The notes under the pieces: model-generated
Database searches by the model: none
What the model saw: only the letters and a program-made list of their open reading frames with translations
Told to the model about the DNA's origin: nothing
Shown here: positions 36,583 through 49,553 of the stretch, in pieces
Layout: every line of letters starts with the position of its first letter
How positions within the stretch are numbered: position 1 is the first letter of the stretch
Assembly: GCA_024138025.1 (NCBI GenBank)
Contig: JAMXBD010000574.1
Location: 124,001 to 188,000, forward strand
Length of the DNA stretch: 64,000 bases
Direction: 5' to 3'
DNA from: Combretum micranthum
Taxonomy: Eukaryota; Streptophyta; Magnoliopsida; Myrtales; Combretaceae
Made by a program: the position numbers and the translations under genes

Positions 36583-39500
36583 TGTAAATCTCCGAAATTT
36601 TTGGATCCGAATTATAGTTTAAACCCTAACCGGAAGTCAACCGGAGTTCCATAGTCAACCAAACCCTAGTTTACCGTAACCGCTTAAGTCCGGCATTGCC
36701 GTTTTCTCAAGTCCTAGAAAACGAAGTTAGGATAATTAGCTTGAATAGTTCGTAATAACCATAGGTTTTATAAAAGTTTCAGTTTCGCGAAATTCGGATG
36801 TCCTTCGAACCCGAACGGACACAGTTCTTGAAAAATGAGTCTGGAAGCCCGGAATAGGAAAAATATTCCGAATACACCGTTAGACTCGTAAAAATATAAG
36901 ATTTCCAAAAATATCAATTTCGTAATTTTTCGGTAGCTAAAAATATCAGATATCGCTTTTATACTCGTATTTTCTTACTACCGGCATTAAATTGTCATGT
37001 CCACTTTTACATTTCACTATTTTCTACTATTCTATACTATTCATCTATCTCTACTTTTTCTTACAACCTACTCTTACAACCTATACACCTATTTCTTACA
37101 CATTTTCATTTCCAATACAATTTCACATCTTTCATTTCTTACTTTTAATTAACAAAATAACAAAAAAATTAAAATTTTCTCTCCCCCATGCATCAAATTG
37201 GCGCCGGCCCTCTCTCTCCCATGCTCAATTTGTTTTAATTTATAATTATTTAATTAACACAATTTATCTCCCACATTTTCCTATAAATACCCCCTCATAC
37301 CTTCACTTCTTTCACACTTCTTCTTCTCTAAAGTTACTCTACAAAAATTTCCTTCCAACTTCTCTCAAGAGTTCTTTCAAGAAGTCCTCTTAAGTTTAGC
37401 TTCTTTAGGTAAGAAATTTCTCAAGATTTCTTCATGTTCATTTACTTAGTATGAGCTTATGTGTGTTTTCTAAAACCATGAAGGTTAAGAAAGCAACATT
37501 AGGTTCATGCTTTGTTTTTGTTCATAATCAAAATTCCTCTATGATCATTTATGCTTCCTTTATGTTCTTTACTATCTAAAATATCTATATAGCTATATAT
37601 ATTATTTAGAGCATATAAGCTCATTGTCTTACAATTTATTTATCTTTCATGCAATTTATTTACTTCATTTCAAGTTATTTAATTTCAAGTTGATTTTAAG
37701 ACTAGTCATTCTAGTCTTAGACTTGTCCTCATCAAGTCAAAACAATTCTTTTTCTTTCGAGACTAGTCTTTTCTTAGTCCCGGGGTACCTTGATGAAGCT
37801 AAGGTCTCAATACTTGATTTACTTTATTATTTACTTTAGCTTTCAAGTTATTAATTTACATTTCTATAGCTTATGATTCATATTCATGCATGAACATAAT
37901 GTTTTTGTCTCAACAAAAATAAATGAGAAAGTGTTTTCTTGAAATTAAAGATTCTTTCTAAAAGAAATAAATATGGAAAAATAGATTTCTTAAAAACCCA
38001 TGAACATGTATGGGAATGATTTTTCTTACATAAACAAAAGGTTTTATGAAAACTTATCCTTTATCAAGAAGTAGAAATTCTTTTGGAAACATTACAAATG
38101 TCATTTTGCTACTTTTGAAATCCAAGTTTAGAAATAAAACCACACCTTAGGAAATTAAAGTAATTACAAGAGATTTCATTTAGAAATAAAATATTCATCT
38201 AATAACTAAAAGATCTTTCAAAAGTAAAATAGAATCTCAAATTCAAAGTCTTTTAAAAACCTACTTTTTAAGTTGAGACAACTTCATTTACTTCATACAT
38301 TTGTTATGAGTCATTACAAATATATATATACCTTTCAAAAGTTTACAAAATAATGCAATGTTTATCTTTTCAAAATGAGCTTTGTTTACAAGAAGAAAAA
38401 CAAGTGTTTACAAAATTCGTGGCAAATCTGATCGCTACCTTTTCGTAACCCAAATGACTTAGTTTTATGGAAATAAGCTTAGAAATGTGTAGATCTTTTC
38501 GAGTAGGTAGAAAACGATATATTATACGCGAAATTCCGAGTTAAAATGAGCAAGTTATGGCCATTTTAAGTTGGAATTTCCCCTTATACGATTTTACTAC
38601 GATTTTAAGGAAAGTTTAGAATCTTCAAAGAATAGAATTTCATGAAATACTCATTTTGGGTATTCTTCTTAACTAGATAATCACGAGGAAGATTTTTCAT
38701 ATCCCGAGGATTACTACGATTAAGTGGAAATTTCCGAACGACCCATCCAATTCAAGAACGGTGTCATCATGGCCGAGTGAGTTTATTCCCCGTTATTTTT
38801 CATACTCTTGATTGTGCTTGTAAAATTAGTTGCACTAGAATTTAAGAAAAATCGAAAAGGAAGTGCATGATAATATGTTGAAAGAATACTAAGTATATCG
38901 AAACTCGATTTGTTTGTAATAAAGTTGTATGTGAATTAATATCTTGAAGTGTTCGAAATTGATTGATCACTTGAAAGAATTTAAACGTAACTACTAAACT
39001 TTAATTAAAGAAATTATTCATGCACTTCATATGTTAAGTCACATTGCATTCACTACTATACAATTGGTGAGACAAGTGTATAATAGTGGTGGTAGACATA
39101 CCGGTATATCATGTAAGTGGCGAGTAGGAGCCGGTAAGAACTATAAAATTGGTGGCTAGTAGGAGCCTGTAATAACTACAAGTTTTTGATGGCGTATAGG
39201 AGCCGTAAGATTTATAAAAGTGTTTTTAAAAGTTGTGGCTGTAATTAACCTGAATCCCCAACCCCGAATGAAGGGCGTAAATTCATTCAACATATGATTC
39301 CCGGAAAATCATATGTCTTGTATGCTCACGTGGTTGTTGCATTTCATATGTTTGAATAATAAACTTGATTGATAATTTTCTTCGAGTATGAATTTTGGGA
39401 TTTACTCACTAAGCCCATAAGCTTACACCCCTATAGATATTTGTATTCTCAGGAACACCTATTTTGTGCCCGAGGTCTTCCAGTATCCGTATACGTTTTA

Positions 39501-39848
39501 TGTTGAAGCTTTTGGAGGAAATCTACTCGAAGACTTAGATTAGAATTCCTTTGAAATCTTTAATTTTGGATGTTATGAAGTTTATCTCGATCCTTGGAAT
39601 TAGCGGGGGTATGCCCCTAAGAATTATGTAACAGACCTTTGGTTATTTATGATATGATATACTTTATTTCTGATTCTTGTATGTTTATCTTTACTTGCTT
39701 AAACTATGCTTCCCAAAAGCGTCTCCTATTACCGTGTTAGACGCCTTACATATAATACTAAGGCTTTCGCATGACTAAGGTAGCCATTCTTAAGCCTTGA
39801 TATTATATGTGGCGGACTGCCACGTTTAGGGTACCCTTCGGCGTGACA
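36583..39848 (+). mobile_element. Solo LTR G (alpha family, 3.3 kb) inside LTR F
   Basis: Starts TGTAAATCTCC and ends GGCGTGACA, with flanks TTAGA/TTATA (one mismatch). Landmarks: GGCGCCGGCC box 37200-37209, TATA 37282-37289, leader ending 37408 before GTAAGA, hairpins about 37708-37785, stem-loop 38541-38571, and exon-like segment 38677-38776 (100 bp: AACTAG before, GTGAGT after). A third exon-like segment starts near 39453 after CTCAG; its donor is unclear. The 133-codon frame at 36992-37393 runs through the U3 and TATA region and has no protein signature. Confidence 0.88.
37282..37289 (+). promoter_or_regulatory. TATA box of LTR G
   Basis: tataaata in 'ttttccTATAAATAcccc', 73 bases after the GC box at 37200-37209 and about 120 bases before the AG|GTAAGA donor at 37409. 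Confidence 0.6.
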
Positions 39849-40571
39849 TTATAAGCTGATAGGTTGATTTTTATCTAACTTAAAAAAAAAAAAAAAAAAA
39901 ACTAGTTTGTTTCTTGGTTTTTGTTATGGAGTTGAAAAGACTTTAATCTTAAGCTTTTTGTGAAAAATTTGAATACCAACAAATTATTTTACTAAGCCTT
40001 AGGTTACCATATTATGAAAAAAAAGGTATCCATTTCTTTTATTTCCTTGGTAAAACTATCATTATTGTTATTTGAGAAAACTTTGAGAAGACTTGCAAAA
40101 ATTTGTTTTCTAAGTTGTTGATGACAACTCCTTTATTTAGTGACTAGTTACATAATAAAAGTTTAGTGTTAAGTTATTTTATTAAAGAAAATTTTCACTT
40201 TACATATTGTTGAGACAATATCATTATAAAGAAGCATGTATTATGAGCATGTAGTATGTAGATGATGAAAATTTAAGATAAGAAGCAAGTTAATATTAAG
40301 CAAAATAATAATAAGCGAGATAGTAATACTAAGCAAGATATTATGGTCAAGTATTGGGAACCTTAGCTTCATCAAGGTAACCTGGTCAAGTATTGAGAGC
40401 CTTAGCTCATCAAGGCAACATAGGACTAAGTTCCAAAAAAAAAAAAAAAAAAAAGCAAGAATAAGAGCAAATATAGTAATAAGCTTGTTAGTGAGTATTT
40501 AGGCTCTAAAATATATAGATAGTATCATTTATATAAAGCTAGGTTAGAAACCTGATAACAGCATTAATAAT
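39849..40571 (-). mobile_element. LTR F, segment 2
   Basis: Continues F after the G insertion. It matches LTR A around 'gttgagacaatatca' (40212-40227 here, 3289 in A) and 'attgggaacctta'. It contains two A runs (39881-39900, 40435-40454) and a partial local duplication of 'ggtcaagtattg' (40347, 40384). It is interrupted at 40571 by LTR E. Confidence 0.7.
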
Positions 40572-40865
40572 TGTAAACCCCTAATTTTTAGGGTAATATC
40601 AAGTTCAAACCCTAAACCGAGAAGTCAACCGAAAACCTTAAGTCAACAAATTCCCGGGAAACCCTAGCAGTTTAGATCCAACAACCCCACGTTCCTAAAC
40701 CAAGAAGTCGAAATATGAGTGAAGAGTGTAGTTTGGTTTGTAATAATATTAAGGTGCTTAAAAAGATCAAATTAGCTAATTTTCGACATATTTCGAACCC
40801 GATCGAATACAGACTTTAAAAAGCATATCTCGAGGCTCGAGATATTAAATATATGATATTAACAC
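40572..40865 (+). mobile_element. LTR E, segment 1 (beta family)
   Basis: Starts TGTAAACCCCTAA and runs parallel to LTR B ('aagttcaaacc', 'gaagtcaacc', 'tattaaatatatgatatta'). It is interrupted by LTR D at the same place where B reads 'gatattagtaccgttag'. The LTR D target duplication is AACAC (40861-40865) and AATAC (44556-44560). AATAAT just left of E also occurs 2 bases past its right end, which may be E's own duplication. Confidence 0.8.
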
Positions 40866-43800
40866 TGTAAACCCCAAATTTTGGAATCGGTTTAGCATAA
40901 AACCTTAAACCGGAAGTCAAACGGAACCCTAAAGGTCAACAAAACCCTAGTTTGACGTAACCGATTAAATCCGGCATTGCCGTTTTCCTTGGCCCTAGAA
41001 AACGAAGTTGGAATAATTAGCTAGAATAGTTCGTAATAACCATAGGTTTTATAAAAACATCAGTTTTGCGAATTTCGGGTGTCCTTTGAACTCGATCGGA
41101 CACGGTTCTCGAAAAGCGTGTCTGAGAGCCCGGAATAATAAAAATATTCTGAATACACCGTTAGACTCGTAAAAATATAAGGTATTCAAAAATATCAATT
41201 TCAAAATTTTTCAGTAGCTAAAAATAACAGATATAGCTATTATACACGTATTTTCTTGCTACCGGTACTTTATTAGTCATATCTACCTTACATTACACTA
41301 TTCATTACTATTCTACACTATTCTTTTACCTCTAATTTTTTTACACCTATTCTTACACTCTACATAACCTATAAACTTAACTTTTTACCTTTCCCATAAC
41401 TTTATTTCACATCTACTTTACACATTACATATTTCAATTTACAAAAAGTCAAAAAAATAAATCACCTCCCCCCTCTCATCAACATGGCCGGCGCCATACC
41501 ACCCCCCCCCCCCCCCCCCCCCCCCCCCCCATTTTGTTCTAATTTCTATTTATTTTAATCACACAAAAATCCCTCCACATTTTCTTATATATACCCCCCT
41601 CCTCTTTTACTTTTTTCGCACATTCACTACCCACAAATTCATACCAAAACTCTTCCAAAATCTCCTCTCAAAACTCTCTCCAAATAATTCTACAACAACC
41701 TCTACCAACAAACCAAAACCCATAACCACATAACCATACCAAAGTCTTCTTTAGGTAACCACTTCATATTTCTTTCTTCTTCTTCATGTCATGTAACTTT
41801 ACATGACCATAGTGTGAGTTTCCAAAGACTACAAGTTATGGAGACTACATTATGTTCATGTATTGTTCTTGTTCATGCCAATCCATTTATGTTTATGTTG
41901 TTTTATTATTGTTAATATATTATTATCTATATATATATATAAATATTCTTTAGAGCACATAAGCTCACTTGCAATTTATTTATTTCATGCAAAGCAATTT
42001 ATTTACTTATTCCATTGCAATTTATTTATTTATTCCCTTGTTGAATTAAGACTAGCCTCTAGTCTTAGACTTGTCCTCATCAAGTCAAAACAAGTTTTCT
42101 TTCTTTCATTTTATTTTGTTTTGGGACTAGTCTACTTCTTAGTCCCGGGAACCTTGAAAAAGCTAAGACTCCAATACTTGACTTTATTATTCATGTTTTA
42201 TGTTATTTTGTTTATTATTATTCTCACAATCATGTTCATTTAGATTGTTGTCCAAAAATTTTATTTTCTAAAGATAATTAAACAAAAGAAGAATTTTGTC
42301 ACTTAGAGATAAGTTTATGTAAAGTATAAAATCTATAAGATAACAAAAATAAACTCATTCCTTTTTAAGTTACAAAAAGAACTCACTATAATTTTAGAAA
42401 CTATTTTTGCTTTAAAAAGCTACTTAAACTTTATTATTCCACTTTGTTTTTCAAAAGAAAATATTTGTTGCTACAAAAATGGGTCTTTTTATAAAAGGAT
42501 AAACAAGATGAATGGCTAAAAAATTTTCAAGAAAAAACCTTTACAAACAAATAGGCAAAGAAAATCTATGGTTTGAAAACAAAAACAATAACGTTATTCC
42601 TTTTCAAGTTATAAGAGAAAGTCAATAAGATTTTAGAAACTAGTTTTACTACAAAAAGTTCTTAATTGTTCAACATTTTTTTATGAAGAAAACAAATTTT
42701 CATGCATGGATGATTTTATGAAAAACATAAGATATGGGGAAAGAATGAGAAATTTCAAGAAAAGATTTTTTGCAAAACAAATAAACAAAGAAATTTGCAC
42801 AAGAAAAATAAATACGAAGAATAGCATATTTTCTAAGAACTTCAAAATAGAATTAGTGTAACTTAGAAAGTAGAAAATTTTATTTTCAAAAAGGTTACTT
42901 AGGAAAAATAATAAAACCAACATAAAGCCCTTTTTAGAAAACAAAAGGAAACAAGGTATTCATTTCAAGAAATTTACAAACACAATTTTTGAAAACTATA
43001 TTTTACTTAAGAAAAATAATTGGACAAAAAAACATTTGAGCATGAATTATATAGTTATAAAAAGAGAATTTTCCAATTATATAGACAACTAAGTATTTAT
43101 CAAACAAGTTTTGATTTCTTGAACCAAAGTTGTTTTTACTTGGAAAATCCGTGGTGAATTTTGTCGCCACTGTTGCGGGACCTATATGGCCTTGTTTGAT
43201 GGAAATAATTTTAGAAATGGGTAGATCTTTTCGAGTAGGTAGAAATCGGTATATTATATGTACGATTCCGAGTTAAAATGACCAAGTTATGGCCATTTTA
43301 AGTTGGAATATTCCTTTATACGAACTTTAACGTTCTTTTGACATTGTTTTGTCAAATTTCAAGAAAATCATCAAGAAATACTTATTATGGGTATTTTATT
43401 TGGTTAGGTGACCCCGAGGGAGGATTCCTTTACCCCGAGGATTATTACGACTAAGTGGAGTATGTGAACGACTCATCCACCTAGAGAAATAGTCGACATG
43501 ACATTGTGAGTTTATTTCCATTAAATGCTATACTTGTTGTGCTTGTAAATTAGTTGCATTAGAGTTAGGAAAAGGATAAACCGATATGTATGTAAAATAA
43601 TTCTTTGAAAGAATTTTTAAGAATATCGAAGCCGGAATTGTTTTAAATGATTGTTTTAGCATAGTATTGATTTGTATGAAATTCCTTGATCGCCTTAAAT
43701 TTAAAAATAATTGTGCTATGGCTTTGTAAATTAATGAATTCATGCATACCACGAAGTGAGTCACATTGCATTTTGGGTTATTATCCTTGGGTGAGAAGGA

Positions 43801-44555
43801 TAGTAAGCTCATATCGAAAGCAACACTTGGCGGAAGATCCGAAAGCGATTGCTTGGCGGCTTAATGGAAAATGCTTGGCGAAAGATCCGAAAGCAAGGTC
43901 AATCAAGTAGATTCGGAATGCTTGGCGATGAGTGCTCGCGAGCATGAAAACTTTTTAACTAAAACTACTTGAATTGAGGTTATGTATCACCAAACCCCGA
44001 ATGGAGGGCGCAAATCCATTCAACATATAGTTCCCGAAAACTATATGCTTGTTTGCCCACGTGTTTGTTGCATTACATTTGTTTGATTAATCAACTTGTT
44101 TGAATCTTGTTACAAGAAGTTGTTTATGGAAATAGTTCTCACTAAGCCTATTAGCTTATACCCCAATAGATATCTTTTGCAGTTTCCCTACCTATGGTTG
44201 AGGCCACATGGACCCTGTGGGCAGGTAATCTCTTTTGGATAATAGAAATTCAGATAAAGTGTAGCATTAGTATTAATGTACAAATATCCATGTAATAGAT
44301 TAGTGATCAAGGGAAATGTCCCCAAGATTGTAAAACCATTGATATGAATAAATGATTATTATGATTCTTCTTTTTTTAAATGTGTTATTCATATCTTCTT
44401 AAACTTCATAATTCCATATATGGTCCTCTAAAGTTGTAAAAGCACGCCTTACACTTAATATAAAAGCTTTTGGGAATGGCTAAGGTTATCATACTTAAGC
44501 TTTAATATTGAGTGTGGCAGGCTGTCACATTTAGGGTACCCTTTGGGGCATGACA
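40866..44555 (+). mobile_element. Solo LTR D (alpha family, 3.7 kb) inside LTR E
   Basis: Starts TGTAAACCCC and ends GGGGCATGACA. Landmarks: GGCCGGCGCC 41486-41495, a 29-base C run 41502-41530, TATA-like tatatata 41586-41593, leader ending 41754 before GTAACC, paired hairpins about 42068-42147, a ~240 bp internal direct repeat (about 42345 and 42585), stem-loop 43272-43305, exon-like segment 43408-43505 (98 bp, GTGAGT after), and exon-like segment 44183-44224 (42 bp, GCAG before, GTAATC after). The 126-codon frame at 41863-42243 crosses intron-like sequence and is not credible as a protein. Confidence 0.88.
41586..41593 (+). promoter_or_regulatory. TATA-like box of LTR D
   Basis: tatatata followed by ccccc, in the position of TATAAATACCCC in LTR G. 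It lies downstream of the GC box and C run and about 160 bases before the AG|GTAACC donor. Confidence 0.5.
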
Positions 44556-47500
44556 AATACCATTAGACTCGTAATTTAATAAGATTTCCAAATATAACAG
44601 TTATATAATTTTTTTGCTTATAAAAGTTACAATTATAACATTTTTATCGTATTTTCTTTACTACCGGTACTTTAATTGTCTAATCTACTTTTTGATTTCT
44701 AATCTACTATTTATCAAGTATAACTACCCATAACCTACTCTTACATCCTTACATCCTATACTTACAATTTCATCATTTTCCTTACAACTACTTTTCCAAT
44801 ACAACTTTTACTACTTAAATTATTTATTTAAAATTGAATCTTACACAACACAACACAAATAACTCTCTCTCTCTCTCTCTCTCTAGTAGAACCGGCACCC
44901 CCCTCCCTCTTTCCTCTCTCAATTTGTTTTATTTATTTTCTTTTATTACACAAACCTTAATCCACTTTTCTATATATACCCCTTTATACCAACTTAATTT
45001 CACTTTTCCACTTTTCATCTAAACAAACTCTTGCAAAATTTTCTCTTCTCTCCTCCTCTTCTCCTTGGAAAACCGTGACCTCCCCCATACACACACACTC
45101 CATATTTTCTTCAAATTTCTTGTTCCAAACACTAATAGGTAATAGATCTATACTTTACTACCTTAAAAACATGTAATGGCAAGATCATTCATGTATGATT
45201 TCACTTAAAAATCCCCATGAGCTATAAGCTAGGGATGTGGAAACACTTGAACATGAGATCATTGCCATCACAATATTATAGATCTTGTTGTTTAAATTAT
45301 TTTGCTATTACTTTGTTTATTTACTAAGTTATGTTGTTATTATTAATGTTTTGTGCATATATTCATCATTTAATCATATCTACAATGATCATAGTGTTCA
45401 TGCATTTATGACTAGTATAATAAACTAGATCTAGTTGTTTTGAGTTCATAAATGTCTTGGGTTTTTGTTTCATGTCCACAAAGGACTTGTAGTAGTGATG
45501 ATAGTAGAAAATGTTATAAAGCTCAAGATCTACTTTAATTTCAACAAAAATGATTTTTGAAAATTCGGATAAAAAATGAACCATATTAGAAAAGCTATTT
45601 TTCAACTTCAAAATGTGTATTTTACATTAAAAATGAAGGGCTTAGGAAACAGATATCATAAATAAGTGATCTTGATGAGAAAAGCTTAGTCTACTGAGGA
45701 ATATTTCCAAAATAAGGAAAATTTTACAAAAGTTATGTTTCAATCCCAATAACAAGTTTTAAATTCGTAATAAGGAAGCTTGAAGTGTAAACACCTATTT
45801 TTCAACCCCAAAACAAGATTTTTATTAAAGAAATGGAAGGCTTAAGGAGTAGACTTGATTAGGGAATGGTTTTTAAGAGATTTAATGATTTTTACAAAGG
45901 AAATAATCTCAAATGAAACTTTCAAAATTCGGATTTGAAAATGGTCACTATTTAAACACTTATTTCCAAATGCCAAAATGACGATTTTTATGGAAAAATG
46001 GAAGTCCTAGGGAATACATGTAATAAAGACCTAGTTTTGATAAGGATGAGTGAAATTTATTAAAGTATATTTCTGAAACAAGGAAAGTTTTCCAAAGATA
46101 GATTAAACAATGTTTTCATTCTTTAAAAATATTGTAAAATTCGTATCTAGGTAAACCCTCTATGTAAACACCTATTTTCCAACTCCAAAACAAAGAATTT
46201 CATTAAAGTAAAGAAGGTGATAGACATATAGGTCCATTAGGGAAAAGTTTTGGTAAGAACAAGTGTAATTTTACAAGAAATAAAACTAGTTTTCTTAAGT
46301 TTTGAAATTTCAAAAGTTTTGCAAAACAAAAGTTTTCTAAATAATTTTTGATATCATATCATTAAGAATATACATATAGATAATTCATTTCATGACATTC
46401 ATGATGATAACTTATCGGTTTTGCATGTACACATAATGCACTTGGTAGAAAAAAAGTTAGGAAAATATTATCTTATACATCATATCAAGCATTATCTAAG
46501 TACATAAGGAAATAGCTTTATCACACCATGAATCATGCATAATATTGAGTTATATATGTATATAATAGAGTCTTACAAGATATAATGATAGCTAAGTATC
46601 TATCAAAACTTTAGTATGATGCTTGGTTTGAAATTAGAAATTGAATTATGGAATAGGAAAATTCGTATAGTATTCTGTGCCCTACTATTCATGGACCAAA
46701 CAACCTTGTTTGTTGGAAATAACTCTAGAAAAATATATAGCTCTCGTCGAATGGGTAGGAATCAGTATATAATATGCGAAATTCCGAGTTAAAATGACCA
46801 AGTTATGGCCGTTTCAAGTTGGAATTTCCTCTTATACGAATTTTGACGAACTTGTTCAGAATAGAATTTATAAGTTCATTCAAACTCCATAGAAATACTC
46901 ATTAGAGTTATTTCTTTTGATTAGGAGACTTGGGAGACAGAATAGACCTTCCCGATGACTATTACGATTAAGTGGATTTTCACGCCATGGCAAAGTGAGT
47001 TCACTATCTTTAAATTATATGCTTGTGATTATGTTTGTAACTTTAGTGGCATTAGAATTAGGGTAAGATAAAAATTTAATTGTGTGTATGTGAGTTCAAC
47101 TTGGGTGAATCGATGATAAGAATATCTAAATGAGCTTGTTGTAAATATTTGTATGATTTAATATAGAATTGAAGTGTCTGCAATATCTATGATCGCCCAT
47201 AAATTGTTAATTAATATGACATGATCTTATAATCAAATTGACCATACATACCATATGTGAGTCACATTGCATAGTTATTATACCTTTGTGGGAAGAAGGC
47301 ATAATAACTGGGCAACAAGGGGCCTGTAAATTCGAATGTTAGAGTAATGGCCGGAATTGAAAATATGTGTGGGTAGGCATCTATATCCACCACAATAATA
47401 ATGACAAAAATTGAAATCTATGGTATTATGGGCCTAAAACACCTAACCCGAATAGAGGACTTAAATCTATTCAACATAAGATTTCTGGAAAGTGTTATGT

Positions 47501-48079
47501 ATTGTATGCTCACGTGCTTGTACATTTCATATGGTTGTTAATATAGCTTTCTTGATATATATATATATATATATATTGTTTGATGAGTATTTAATTTTAG
47601 AAGTAAAACTCACTAAGTTCGTAAGCATATACCCCTATAGTTTCCTGTTGCAGTATGAATATTTATGGTTATCTTCGAGAAGCCAGTTTTCTTAGGTATA
47701 ACTTTTGGTCCTAAAGGAGCTTTTTTTTTAAGAAGTCGGGACCTATATGTAGTCATAGACTTCTTATTGAACCTCCTAAATCTATATATATAATAGTTGA
47801 TGTAAAAGAATTTTGTGGACCTATAGACTCTTAATATTTTGATGGAGGTATGCCTTAGATCATGTAATAGAATATTCTTGTTATAACTATTATGATTTAT
47901 ATTCTTATTTTTATGTATGTCTCCTAAAGCTATTTCAATTCAAAATATGGTTCCCTATATGTTGAACGTGAGCCTTACACCCGGTGTTTAAACTCATGGA
48001 ATGACTAAGGTTGTCATACTTGAATTTAGATATCGAGTGTGGCGAACTATCCATCTAGGGTACCTTTTGGGGCGTGATA
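44556..48079 (+). mobile_element. LTR E, segment 2 (beta family)
   Basis: Continues E after D and ends GGGGCGTGATA (final CA changed to TA). Landmarks: CT run about 44862-44884, TATA-like tatatata 44971-44978, leader ending 45138 before GTAATAG, degenerate repeat array about 45560-46330, stem-loop 46789-46820, exon-like segment 46925-46994 (70 bp, GTGAGT after), and exon-like segment 47654-47695 (42 bp, TTGCAG before, GTATAA after). Without D, E is about 3.8 kb. Frames at 44834-45022, 45366-45611 and 47492-47695 are not protein-like. Confidence 0.82.
44971..44978 (+). promoter_or_regulatory. TATA-like box of LTR E
   Basis: tatatata in 'cacttttcTATATATAcccc', aligned with the TATA box of LTR B, and 161 bases before the AG|GTAATAG donor at 45139. 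Confidence 0.5.
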
Positions 48080-48258
48080 GCAATAATATGTACATAAGCA
48101 AAACAATATAATAGAAAAGCAACATAATATGAAATTATTCATGAACAAGAACAAAATATGAACTTAGTGTTACTTCTCTAACATGTGAATGTTTAAGAAA
48201 CATACACCATGGTCATGTTAAGTTATATGACATGGAAGAAAGAAATGATAAGAACATT
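48080..48258 (-). mobile_element. LTR F, segment 3
   Basis: Matches LTR A at 3655-3780 ('gaacaagaacaaaatatgaac', 'taagaaacatacacca', 'gtcatgttaagtta'). It breaks off at 48258, where the copia LTR starts. The remaining U3 part of F is absent from the window and should lie beyond the 3' end of the copia element. Confidence 0.7.
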
Positions 48259-48494
48259 TGTTGAACTTTATGTTCACAAATGATTTTGATGAGAATAATT
48301 ATTACACAATTAATTATTCAAATATCCTTAATTGTTTAAATACTTAAAATATTTATATATATATATGCTTTGTACTTGTTCTGCTCTTGTTTAAGTTTTA
48401 ACATAACAAAAAGTTGAAGAAAAGTCAAGGCAAAGCTATCAAGCCTAGTAGAAGAAAGGTGGAGGCACTATTCATCAGATAAAGACAAAAGACT

Positions 48495-48870
48495 GAGTTT
48501 TGGGCAAAACCGTAAAGTCAAGTGTTGAAGTTTTAGGCAAAACTGTAAGGTCAAGTGTTGAAGTTTTGGGCAAAACTATGAAGTCAAGGGCTGAAGTTTT
48601 TGGCAAACTTTATAAAGTTAAAGGCTGAAGTTTAGACCTTAGATCTCGACTTCATAAATTTTCCCTCGACTTTAAAAAGTTTGCCTTTGGGCAAAATTTG
48701 TAAAGTCAAGGGCTAAAATTTGGCCTCGACCTCAGACCTCGACTTCATGAATTTGCCCTTGACTTCAGAAAGTTTGGCTTTAGGCAAAATTTATAAAGTC
48801 AAGGGCTGAAGCTTAGGCCCCGACCTGAGACCTCGACTTCAAAAAGTTTGCCCTCGATTTTAGAAAGAAA
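48495..48870 (+). repeat. Tandem subrepeats in copia U3
   Basis: Units of about 35 bp ('aagtcaagtgttgaagttttgggcaaaact' type) occur about four times, followed by a longer unit of about 105-120 bp that includes 'cctcgacttca' and 'gggcaaaattt' and occurs two to three times. Such U3 arrays often act as enhancers in plant copia elements; here the role is inferred from position only. Confidence 0.7.
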
Positions 48871-49011
48871 ATAGCTGTTGGAATGTATTTAATGCATGTG
48901 TCAGACACATTTAATGTTGTTTTTTGCTTTTGACTTTACGTTATTAAAAAGTTAAGTATATTAAACATAAAGTATGGGTTGTCAGAAATTTTTGATAACG
49001 AGTTATCAAGC

Positions 49012-49019
49012 TATAAATA
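49012..49019 (+). promoter_or_regulatory. TATA box of the copia 5' LTR
   Basis: tataaata 754 bases into the LTR, following the U3 repeat array. Confidence 0.6.
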
Positions 49020-49553
49020 GATTTTTTCTCTTATCTTTGAAAGAGAATGAATTATTAAAAAATTTTTAACGCACAATAAAAACGAAAACAACGTTCTATA
49101 AAGTTTTTTTTTTTACTTGTGTTTTTATTCTCGTTCTCGTTAATTTGTAAATTTTTTTAAGAGAACAATTAGTGCTCTGTTTCAAAATTTGCTAATACAC
49201 TCTAAACGAGAGTTTTTTAGCACTATTTAATATTTACAAAAGTTGATTATCTGCTCGTTCAAGGAGCTCAGTTTGTAAAAGGAATTTGTAAAATTCTAAA
49301 GTATTTTCTGTTGCAAATCTGCTTAAGCAGGAGCACTTCTTTGTAAATGAAATTTGTATATTTTGTTAAGAGCTTTTCAGTTTATAAATCTACTCATATA
49401 GGAGCTATTTGTAAAAAGTCCTCAAAGGAGGCATTTGTAAAAGAAGTCATCGTGTGAGGCATTGAGAAAAGTTATCGTAGAGGCAAAAAGAAGTCTTTCG
49501 TTGAAGGTAAAGAGAAGTCCTCAGCGGGAGGCATTTGAAGTTTGGTCTGGAGT

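Larger units (their letters stand above)
48259..49553 (+). mobile_element. Ty1/copia 5' LTR, left part
   Basis: Start placed at TGTTGAACTT to pair with the LTR end CTAACA at 60869. U3 contains tandem repeats built from 'gtcaagggctgaagttt' and 'ctcgacttca' (about 48495-48870). TATA box 49012-49019 (gctaTAAATAg context). The downstream leader carries repeats of 'gaagtcctc...gaggcattt'. It is interrupted at 49553 by the complete giant-LTR element; GGAGT (49549-49553) is duplicated at 60267-60271. Without the insertion the LTR is about 1.9 kb. Confidence 0.75.

Noticed and set aside
36992..37393. 133-codon open frame on the plus strand
   Set aside because: It runs through the U3, TATA box and leader of LTR G and is rich in F, L, S, T and Y from CT-rich DNA; the aligned LTR D does not keep the frame.
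41863..42243. 126-codon open frame in LTR D
   Set aside because: Low-complexity hydrophobic translation of intron-like DNA containing the conserved hairpins; not kept in C or G.
47558..47577. AT microsatellites (also 51035, 62531 and 63377)
   Set aside because: Simple AT dinucleotide runs, common in AT-rich plant DNA; only the one near the LTR H promoter was kept, as a possible TATA region.
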